DNA from: Hypericum androsaemum
Lineage: Eukaryota > Streptophyta > Magnoliopsida > Malpighiales > Hypericaceae
Direction: 5' to 3'
Length of the DNA stretch: 64,000 nucleotides
Assembly (NCBI GenBank): GCA_963995505.1
Contig: OZ023186.1
Coordinates: 5,270,001 to 5,334,000 of the forward strand
The notes beneath the pieces were generated by a model. It ran no database searches and was not told where the DNA came from. It worked only from the letters and a program-made list of their open reading frames with translations. Positions 54,901 through 64,000 of the stretch are shown piece after piece. The translations under genes and the position numbers were made by a program. Numbering within the stretch: the first letter of the stretch is position 1; the number at the start of each line of letters is the position of its first letter.

Positions 54901-57900
54901 TATAATAGCCAACACACGAAATCTGATATTAGTTTATCTGTAAAAGTTATATGGACATGTGCTCCACTGTTTATTTGTTTTCTATGCGGAAACAGGCCAT
55001 CATTTACATTCTGTTTGCTGGTATTGTTTTATCAGAATGATATTTTTTGGAAGACCGTGCTAGTCTGGGTCCATGTTATATTCAATGAACCTTACAACTG
55101 CATGATAGGAATTATGCTGACCAGTGTTCTTTTAAATTCTTTCTCCCTCTTCTTGAGTGCTTTATATCTTTACAAATGAGACCATTTCCTGGTAAATGGC
55201 CAAGCCATTTTCCATAACCTTTGTTAGTCTTCAATTAATATTATAGGAAGCTATTGCAAGATTTTAGTTGTTTGTTTGTATTTTTTTACTGACATCTTAA
55301 TATCTTTAGTTTCATTGTATCACCCTAAAATCCCATCCTTCAATTCGACGTATCAATTGCCATGCATAGTTAACATTGCACACAATTATCTTCAGTGTGT
55401 AGGGGAAGATATAGAAGATTTGGAGTATACTCCAAAACCAGAATTTGAAGGTTGTTTCAAAGTTACAAATGTACAGAATGAGGTAAAAACAATTTGCTTG
55501 AACATTTGCGGATGATGAAGTTTCGTTAAACAAAACTCTGATTCATACATCTTGTAGGTGGAACTTCTTCGACATTGGTTTGCCCACATGCGTGATGTGA
55601 AGCCTGGAATTTATGTGACATACAACGGTGATTTTTTTGATTGGCCATTTTTGGAAAGCAGAGCTGCATTTCATGGACTCAAGATGACTGACGTATGCAA
55701 CTTATTCTACTGTGTGGTGTTCCATAAATTTTTTACTCACTTATTGTTTGCAGTTACACACTGACTTCTAATTATCTCACAAGTTTATTTCATCTTTCCA
55801 ACCAAACTTTTTGGCCAATCTGTTGGTTTGGCTGTTTCTTGTTGCCAGTCTGCCATAAGTCAAACTTTTACTGGTAGATGCTACACAGAAACTTGGATAG
55901 TCTTTTTAATGGCCTTCTTGGATTTGAATGTTTTGATAGAAGTACTGTTGTTTAATGTCGACATATAACCTCACGTGTGGCTTCTCCGATGCAGTCCTAC
56001 ATATGCCATTAGATTGTTCGAGGGAAACAAAATGTTTAATGTGTGACATACTCTTGAACTTTACTGATTATCCACAAATTTCCTAGCATCGTCTTCCAGC
56101 GTGTTTGTGATTGAAGGGTTGTTGGGTGAATGGTAGAAAAGTAGCTAATTGTTAGGATTTGCTGCTTATATTTATAGAATATCCTCAGATTCCTCTTTGT
56201 TAATGCTAGCATGTCACCTTTGATCCCTTCTGCAGTAGTACCTTTATCATAATAGTTGAATTAAGGAATGAAAGGAATTAAGAGCTATGATATCCTTGTT
56301 TGCTGTCAATGTTCCTTATGTTTCTGCTAAAGCTTAGACCCATGTGCTTTTTTTGTTTATGCTATTATGAGCAACAGTCAATAGCTGTTTTCACTCATGT
56401 TGTTTTTCTGTTGGAAATTCATGATTTAAAGAGACTAGCTTCTGTGCGGATTCAGCATACTGGCTCTGAAACTTGAAACACTTATCTTTTTAATTTTTCA
56501 TTTATTTGCAAAGCCGCTCTGGCTAATTTAGTGGGAAGTAAAATACAAATTATGCTTCCAGTCACTTTCCAAGTTTAACTTGTTTCTGATATTTATCTCT
56601 CCTTTCTTGAGTTCTCAGGAGGTCGGATTCTCATGTGACAAGAATCAAGGAGAATGTCGTGCTAAGTTTGCTTGCCACTTGGATTGTTTTGCCTGGGTAA
56701 AACGTGACAGTTATCTTCCTCAGGGTAGCCAGGGCCTTAAGGTGCAAATGCTGAATTATCACTCACTTCTTCTGGTGCAAGCCTTTTCTTTTGGATCAAT
56801 TTTGGTGTGAACTTTGGTTAAAGACTTATCAATGATTTTCTTTCTTGGAGATTCATAAAATTTGATTTATAACACCAAGATGTAGTGGTATTTTGTTGAC
56901 AATATGAACCACTGGAGGATCTAGCATCTGAACAGACTCTTTGTACACTTTTTAGTTTCACAAAAAATATAAGTGAAGCAACAAAATAGTAATATAGAGT
57001 TTTATGTGTGAGAGTTGCCATTTTTTAAACTTACATTTTTTGGAGGTTGATCAACTTGTATTTTCCCATTGCTGAAAATGAGAGAAATAATGTGTAATAT
57101 ATGTGTTAATTTAAATTCTTGCTATCTACCACACTTCAATGGCCAAGAGGGTGTGATGGAATCAACTTAAAGTCAACTGGCCATTGGCTGCATTCTCACT
57201 GCCCTTTCCCATAAGTAGAACATAAGCCAAATTAGCAGATTCTTCATCTAATGATGGACATCTTCAACTGTAGGTAGTCTAAAGGCAAAGCCTAAATTAA
57301 GTACAACAGACAGACCACCAATAATGTGCAAGCTATTTGCAAGTTACAAGCATGAGGTAAAGGAACTTGTAAATTGGCGAAGTGTGATTGTAAAACAAAC
57401 TATAGTTTCCAGTTAGGTATAAATTGTTATCTGAGTGAAGCAAGTGGCCAGGTGACTATGATTCCTCATACCCCAACCGAAGTTGTTAAGGAAGCTTATA
57501 TGCTGTTGTAGTCTCCCACAGTTTATCTCAGAATCAATTGCAGATCTAGTCTCGAGTTAACTTACGGCATTGTTGAATCTTCATCGGCCATGGAATCTGT
57601 TGGATTACCCTGTGGATGCATGTGACCTTAAATAATTGAAGATTCTTCAGAATTACAATACAATGCAGCTTCTGCATTAGATCATGATGACATTTAGTTA
57701 AATTATAAATGTGTTCACAAACCACCAGTCTATCAAAAGGTGTCATCTCTTATTGCAACGAAGTAAAAGCCTCAATAATTAACTTTGCATTGAAGTTTGA
57801 TGTCTGGTTGTCTGCTTGTTTCGATTTCTCTGTACGAGAAGTTAATTGATATGGTCTGCTTGGCCATTTATCAGGCTGTTACGAAGGCAAAGTTGGGTTA

Positions 57901-60900
57901 TGATCCATTGGAGGTTAATCCAGAGGACATGGTTCGCTTTGCGATAGAAAAGCCTCAAGTAAGCATGAAGATGGAAGAATTCAAATGCTCTTACTCTCAT
58001 TTTTCTGATGATTTCTGATTAGAACGTCAGGAGTGTTCACTCACACTGCATCTTTTAATGGTTTTTTTGGCTTCAACTATTTTGACAGATGATGGCTTCA
58101 TATTCGGTTTCTGATGCTGTTTCGACTTATTATTTGTACATGACCTATGTCCATCCCTTCATCTTTTCTCTTGCAACCATAATTCCTATGTCACCTGATG
58201 AGGTTTTGCGTAAAGGTAGTGGTACGCTCTGCGAAATGCTTCTCATGGTTCAGGTGGGCTCTTGTTTGTGTAGTTCGGACCGACTAAAGTTTCTACTACG
58301 TTTCTCCTTCCGCTTCTGCTTACCTGGTTCATTTATTACAGGCTTACAAGGCAAATGTTATCTGTCCTAATAAACACCAATCGGATGATGAGAAATTCTA
58401 CAAGAATCATCTTCTTGAGAGTGAGACATATATTGGTGGTCATGTGGAATGTCTTGAGAGTGGTGTTTTTAGATCCGATATTCCAACCAGTTTCAAGCTT
58501 GATCCATCTGCATATGACGTGAGTCATTAATGTTTAGCATGTTTTGAAGTCTTGCTTTGATATGTTCAAGTAACAGACACCTGATGGCATGTTTATGATT
58601 TTTCGGTTGAAGAAACCTAAAGGCTTGCACTGAAAAGTGAATGTTATGCAGATGTCTATTGTCTTGTTGATAATGTTGGTGCGGGTTGTGCATAATAGGA
58701 TGGTTATTGTAGGCTGGGAACAGATAGGTGACCACTTTTTTTTTCTTTGTCAGTGATCATTAGAGCTTCCATTTGACTGACACATGAACCTTTGATTTCC
58801 CAGCAATTAATACAGAATCTGGACAGGGATTTGCAATATGCTATTAGAGTAGAGGGTAAAATGGAGTTGGATTCAGTGGCCAATTATGATGAAGTGAAGA
58901 CTGCTATCAAGGAGAAGGTGCTGCCACATTTATATCTCAATGCCTAGTGATTACATTGACTATTTTCATTTCATGTTGCTGATTGTCCTTTTTTCATTGC
59001 TCCTCATTGATGCTGGCTTTATATTTCCACTAAAACTGGATCTCTAATTCTTGTCTATCCAACAATAGTAAATTTTTGTCTTTCGGTACTTCACATTCTT
59101 GGTTTTGACAAAAAGGGTATCGTAACTTTTTTCCCTTCTGAAGTTAAAAAAACTTGATGCCTATTTGAGTTCATTCTTTCACATTTTTCTTCTGCCCTGC
59201 ATTAACTTTCCATGCTACGGTGAGAGAGACGGGATAAATATACCTGATTAGCCGATCAATATACACTAACTTAACTTGCTTCTTTTCCATTGCTTTGCAG
59301 CTTCTAAAATTGCGAGACCAACCTCTACGAGAAGAATGCCCCCTTATTTATCATCTAGATGTTGCCGCAATGTACCCAAATATTATTCTAACCAACAGGC
59401 TTCAGGTATGGTTGCTACGAAGCTATACACAAGCTCATGCTATTTTCTATTCACGTTCAAGAAAATCTAAAATGCATGTGCTGCATTGCATGTAAATTTA
59501 CTTGTTTGCTTATTAATGCGTCTTGCTGCTATTTATTCGTGTATCCATGCATAATGACACCAGGAAAAAAAGGGATAAGCTGGTTATGTAGTCATGTGCA
59601 TTTCTAGATTAAGTGCTTGCCTAAGCTCTAATGTCCTATATAGTCAAAATCACTTGAACTTTAATGCATGATTTGGGAATGATGGCATGCATGGCAACAA
59701 GCGGATTCTAACTGTAGGAGGCAATATCATTAAGGTTTTGTTTTATGCTCATGATATAATTTCTTTCACCTTTCATCATTAATAGTTGGACAATGTTGCA
59801 CATCAGCAGCTAATACTTTTTTCTTTGTTTCCGATCTTTCTTTTAGAAGTGAGCCAATTTAATGTAATAATGCCTGTGTTTATTCTTCAGCCTTCTTCTG
59901 TAGTTACAGATGAGATATGCACTGCTTGCGATTTTAACCGTCCAGACAAAACCTGTCTTAGAAAACTTGAGTGGGTTTGGAGGGGAGATATATTTATGGC
60001 AAAGAAAAGGTTTTCTTCTTCTAGTCTCCTTCCTACAGCCTTTTCCTGTATATATTCAGCAGTTCTCCACAATTGCATAATCTGAGTAGACATACTTGTC
60101 TCAATCAGCGACTATTATCATTTGAAAAAGCAAATTGAGTCCGAGTTCGTTGGAGGCACTGATGGTCAGTCGTCTAGATCCTTTCTTGATCTTCCTAAGC
60201 TGGAGCAGCAATCCAAGCTTAAGGAGCGTCTGAAGAAATACTGTCAGAAGGTGCTTTCTTGATTATGACTAATTAGTGGAAGAAGGTACTTTTCTGTGTT
60301 GTCTTCCTGAGAACTGTTCCCTTGCTAACACAGTGCACTGACAGGCATACAAAAGAGTAACCGATAAACCTGTTACTGAACTTCGGGAAGCGGGAATTTG
60401 CATGAGGGAGAATTCATTCTATATTGATACTGTCCGGAGGTATGGATCCGCAGTACTTCTTTCCCTCTTTATAAGTTGGTTCAAGTGATAATGCGGATCT
60501 GAAGCAATTACCTTTCTGGCATGTGAGACATTTATGGCAGCATATGTCAATGCTCACTATTTGAAAACCACTCGTAAATCTCGGATATGATGCATGGTTT
60601 TTACTTGTATGTGAAACTTCTTATATACTTGTTCTAGAACTTATCGTGATTTTGTTTTGTTGTGAATGAAGCTTTCGTGATAGAAGGTACGAGTACAAAG
60701 GACTTAACAAGGTTTGGAAGGGGAAGCTGTCCGAAGCAAAGGCGAGTGGAAATTCTATCAAAATTCAGGAAGCACAGGTTCAACTCTTCCTCAAGTTGTT
60801 GACAGTAGTCTGTATTGTGACAATAATTGGGCTCCATATACTGATTTGGTTGTTTATTTGTGGATGTAGGACTTGGTAGTGCTTTATGATTCCTTGCAGT

Positions 60901-63900
60901 TAGCTCACAAGTGTATACTGAACTCCTTCTATGGCTATGTAATGCGCAAGTGGGTGATTACTATTTCTCTCTGGAATTCAATACGATGGCCTTCATACTC
61001 CAGAGCTGTTGCCTGTACTTTTGATCTCTGATTTTACTTTGTTCTGTTCCAGGGGTGCAAGATGGTACTCTATGGAAATGGCTGGTGTGGTCACATATAC
61101 AGGGGCCAAAATAATTCAAAATGCTCGGTTGCTTATTGATAAAATTGGGAAGCCGCTTGAACTGGACACAGATGGCATTTGGTGTACACTTCCAGGATCT
61201 TTTCCAGAGAACTTTACTTTCAAGACTAAGTACGCCATTGTCCTTATTTTACAGCATCTGCATCATATAATTACCAGTGCATAGCCTAGTTGAAGAGTAT
61301 TTCATGAAGATTACTTTCCACGATATTGCACTGAAATATATTGTGGTGAATTTGTTTCAGGGATATGAAGAAGAAGCTGGCAATCTCTTACCCGTGTGTC
61401 ATGCTGAATGTCGATATAGCAAGAAACAACACTAACGACCAGTACCAGGTTTAGATGGAAGCTTTTTGCATTTATCATTTTATTGTCCGAGTTTTTTCAA
61501 AAAATTTTGAGCTACTGGATCGCCTCTAGCTTAAACTCTTCCACTTCGCACTTTTTTGTCTTCTGATTTCTGTTTTGTTGCTCAACAGACGCTTGTAGAC
61601 CCGGTGAACAAAGTGTATGAAACTCACAGTGAATGCTCTATTGAATTTGAAGTGGATGGCCCTTACAAGGTAGCTTGAAATAGGTTGTTCTTAGTTCAGA
61701 ATTGTTTAATGGAATAAGATCTTACTTAGCTATGTATCCCGTAGGCAATGATTCTTCCTGCTTCAAAGGAAGAAGGGATTCTAATTAAGAAGAGATACGC
61801 TGTTTTCAATGATGACGGTACCCTAGCTGAGCTAAAAGGTTTTGAAATTAAGCGCAGAGGTGAGCTGAAGCTCATTAAGGTCTTCCAGGTATCTACAAAA
61901 AAAAATTCTTCCGTCTTCTTTTGCATCTTGTTTTCAGTAAAAAAGTGGTGTTGAACTTTAGGTATTGCTAATAGACTTTTACGATTTAAGCAAATGACTG
62001 GGTACATAGACTTTGCAAAAATTGACATGCATTTCTTTCCTATACTAATCTTCGTAATGGTTGCAATTTGTCATTCATATTGTTTTCCCATTGTATAGAT
62101 AATACAACTGTTCCTAGAAAATTGGTAAATCATATATCCCAAAATTTACACTGCACTATGGATGCATTCGTGATCCTGGTTCGTGTAAATGCAACCATTT
62201 GAGTCCCATCTCTTGTTGTTCGCAGGCAGAACTTTTTGACAAGTTCCTCCACGGCTCAAATTTAGAAGAATGCTACTCAGCTGTAGCTGCTGTAGCAAAC
62301 CGCTGGCTTGATCTGCTCGATGTGTGTAATAAACATCTTATTTATAATCTATTTTAGTTATCAAAATATTTTTCCGTAGTTCCAAATGTTTTTTTGCCAC
62401 TGTCTTGCTTTCACATGTCAGATGTCACATAAATGCATGACTTATAACTAATGATCAATATATATCAGACTGAAGGAAGAGATATAGCTGACAGTGAACT
62501 ACTGGACTACATATCTGAGTCAAGCACAATGAGCAAGTCATTGGCAGACTATGGGGAGCAAAAATCTTGTGCAGTGACCACGGCAAGACGCCTTGCTGAC
62601 TTTCTTGGTGGGACAATGGTTAAAGATAAAGGACTCCGCTGTCAGTATATTGTTGCCTGCGAACCAAGGGTCTGTTCTTTATTGTTTTGCTTCGTTGAAC
62701 CTAAAGATGTCTGTATTCATAGAAACTTCATGTGTGTGCAAGTCAAGTGATAAAAAAGTGCATTCACCAATTGTGCAATTGATGCCCTCATTTAACGCAC
62801 TGGATTTGGAAATTGACAAACGCCAGCCAATTACAACTTATTTTCCTGTTTGTTTGCCTGATGAAGGGATCTTAATCATTGTCAAATAGCTAATTTTTCT
62901 GATATTTAAATCTTTGGTTGGGTAACTGGGGAGCCAGAACAAATCTGTAGATCAAATTGACTAAACTAGCTACTATTCTTGAAAGGCATTCAGTCCAAGG
63001 ATGTTCCATTCCTTTTCTTATTTTCATCTCTTGGTTATTTTTCATCTATGCATTTGTTTGTGCATGCACACCCTTTTATCTTTTTGAAAATGTGGAGGAA
63101 CTTGCTTTAGAGAATGCACAAGTGATGGGACATTTTTAATGTGCAATCAGGGAACGTCTGTGAGTGAGCGTGCAGTGCCAGTTGCAATCTTTGAGACAGA
63201 TGCTGGTAAGTTTCTGTTTTGTTCTCCTTCTTTGGACCCTTTCTCTCTGGACAATGTAATCTGTGCAGATGCAAGAGAATGAGAATATGTTTCCTTTTTC
63301 AGAAATAATGAAGTTCTATTTGAGAAAATGGTGCAAGACTTCATCAAATGTTGATATTAGATCGATCATTGACTGGTCCTATTACAAGCAACGACTCGGC
63401 TCATCAATTCAAAAGATTATCACAATCCCTGCCGCAATGCAGAAGGTTTCATTGTTTATTTGTGTTTCCTTCTGCAGAACCATTCTTGTTCTTTTATCCA
63501 TCTCTCTAGCTTGAACTCCATGCTTGCTTAGGCTATCCATATAACTTGAAATTATTGCAGGTTGCCAACCCTGTACCCAGGGTAGTCCATCCTGATTGGT
63601 TGCACAAAAAGGTTCGTGAGAAAGATGATAAATTTCGTCAAAGGAAATTGGCTGACATCTTTAGCTCATTGAAGAGCAAGCATCCATTGAGAACAGACAA
63701 TGGTGCATTAACAGATGACGCAACAGTGGTAAAGGTTGTTGAAGACTTGGAAGATTTTCGAAATAAAGCCACTTCTACGAGTGGACCTGTACCTATCGTC
63801 CGCTCTTTTCAGACTAGCGACAGACAAGACTCTGTTGAAAAGACTGATCAAGTGGATTCTCTCCAACTACCAGCTTCTGTTTGTGGCAATAAGGATGATC

Positions 63901-64000
63901 AAACATCAATGGCACAGATTAATACCTGTTCAACTAAAACAATTAACAAAAATGAAGATTATCAAGGATGGCTGGAATTAAAGAAGCGAAAGTGGAGAGA
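51968..64000 (+). CDS. POL2: DNA polymerase epsilon catalytic subunit (5' part)
   Basis: This is the leading-strand replicative polymerase with 3'-5' proofreading, acting in the nucleus. Exons: 51968-52129, 52237-52302, 52386-52445, 52532-52627, 53255-53418, 53569-53657, 53771-53988, 55396-55482, 55558-55692, 56619-56741, 57875-57958, 58089-58253, 58342-58518, 58804-58917, 59301-59405, 59891-60009, 60109-60250, 60345-60439, 60672-60777, 60870-60949, 61053-61229, 61361-61448, 61589-61669, 61745-61888, 62226-62321, 62469-62669, 63151-63205, 63303-63445, 63561 to beyond 64000. All joins keep phase and every border is GT-AG. About 1270 codons are present of the family's usual 2150-2300. The start [12 protein letters not shown] matches plant POL2 N-termini. 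Introns of 1.4 kb and 1.1 kb follow exons 7 and 10. No stop or frameshift was found. Confidence 0.96.
53771..58253 (+). other. POL2: POL2 proofreading exonuclease domain (exons 7-12)
   Basis: Exon 7 carries Exo I ([18 protein letters not shown]) with the catalytic D and E. Exon 9 carries Exo II ([10 protein letters not shown]). Exons 11-12 carry Exo III (KLGYDPLEV to [17 protein letters not shown]). All acidic residues of the DEDD exonuclease are present, so proofreading should be active. Confidence 0.93.
54061..54126 (+). mobile_element. Tiny retroposon in POL2 intron 7
   Basis: A 66-bp insert ending in (AAT)n is flanked by a perfect 16-bp direct repeat ATCAGGTCCTGCTTGA (54045-54060, 54127-54142). 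The long target duplication and the simple 3' repeat suggest a 5'-truncated LINE (RTE-like) or SINE end. Confidence 0.7.
59301..61229 (+). other. POL2: POL2 polymerase active-site exons (15-21)
   Basis: Exon 15 holds motif A ([18 protein letters not shown]) with a catalytic aspartate. Exon 16 has a cysteine-containing segment [13 protein letters not shown]. Exon 20 holds motif B ([16 protein letters not shown]). Exon 21 holds motif C (ELDTDGIW) with the second aspartate. The spacing is that of the B-family epsilon type. Confidence 0.93.
63561..64000 (+). other. POL2: POL2 thumb end and variable linker (exon 29, open)
   Basis: Begins [20 protein letters not shown] with [14 protein letters not shown], the conserved end of the catalytic half. 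A serine/threonine/aspartate-rich, poorly conserved linker follows, and [11 protein letters not shown] near the window end marks the start of the next conserved block. Confidence 0.9.

Noticed and set aside
53758..57021. Short frames in the large POL2 introns
   Set aside because: They lie between well-supported exons, lack splice context of their own, and show no domain similarity.

Overview
This is a plant nuclear region, almost certainly from a eudicot: AT-rich intergenic DNA, GT-AG introns, plant-type LTR retrotransposons (Ty1/copia, an Athila-type Ty3/gypsy element with a tRNA-Asp-like primer site, a second Ty3/gypsy element), Mutator- and hAT-like DNA elements, and plant gene relics. I cannot name the species from the sequence.

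There is one clearly functional host gene. The 5' part of the catalytic subunit of DNA polymerase epsilon (POL2) runs on the + strand from the ATG at 51968 to the window end. I could place 29 exons, all in phase with GT-AG borders, giving about 1270 codons; the window ends inside exon 29. The exonuclease motifs ([20 protein letters not shown]) and polymerase motifs ([22 protein letters not shown]) are intact. An E2F-type box (51824-51837) and a telo-box (51884-51893) precede the ATG.

Upstream, about 51 kb is transposon-riddled and holds three decayed host loci with exon/intron borders still visible: an ABCC1/2-type (MRP) transporter on the - strand (exon relics at 1840-2922 and 14373-15198), a DDB1 relic on the - strand (20897-26559 and 37809-39965), and a histidine-phosphotransfer (AHP-like) relic on the + strand (41196-42142, with a second partial copy at about 36890-37140).

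Layout: 1-1014 AT-rich DNA with an inverted repeat and a tRNA-like sequence; 1015-1760 a copia 3' remnant; 1840-2922 ABCC exons; 3289-11833 a nearly intact copia element with one frameshift, a long GC-rich leader and an extra leader ORF; 11990-13895 a deleted copia element on the - strand; 14373-15198 more ABCC exons, followed by a short retroposon (15328-15522); 17911-19051 a Mutator-like non-autonomous element; 19384-19761 a hAT-like MITE; 20909-24152 a short LTR element that landed inside a DDB1 exon; 24153-26559 DDB1 relic with a 25-bp minisatellite; 26817-36435 a Mutator-like element with GC-rich cargo, itself hit by an Athila element (27389-35909) that has lost most of RT/RNase H/integrase; 36436-42159 duplicated DDB1 and AHP blocks; 42161-51155 a gypsy element on the - strand arranged as internal fragment-LTR-internal-LTR.

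Target-site duplications give a relative order: LTR element into the DDB1 exon, Mutator element into a DDB1 intron (two paralogous empty sites survive at 37487 and 38303), Athila into the Mutator element. No RNA gene, CRISPR array or prokaryotic feature is convincing.
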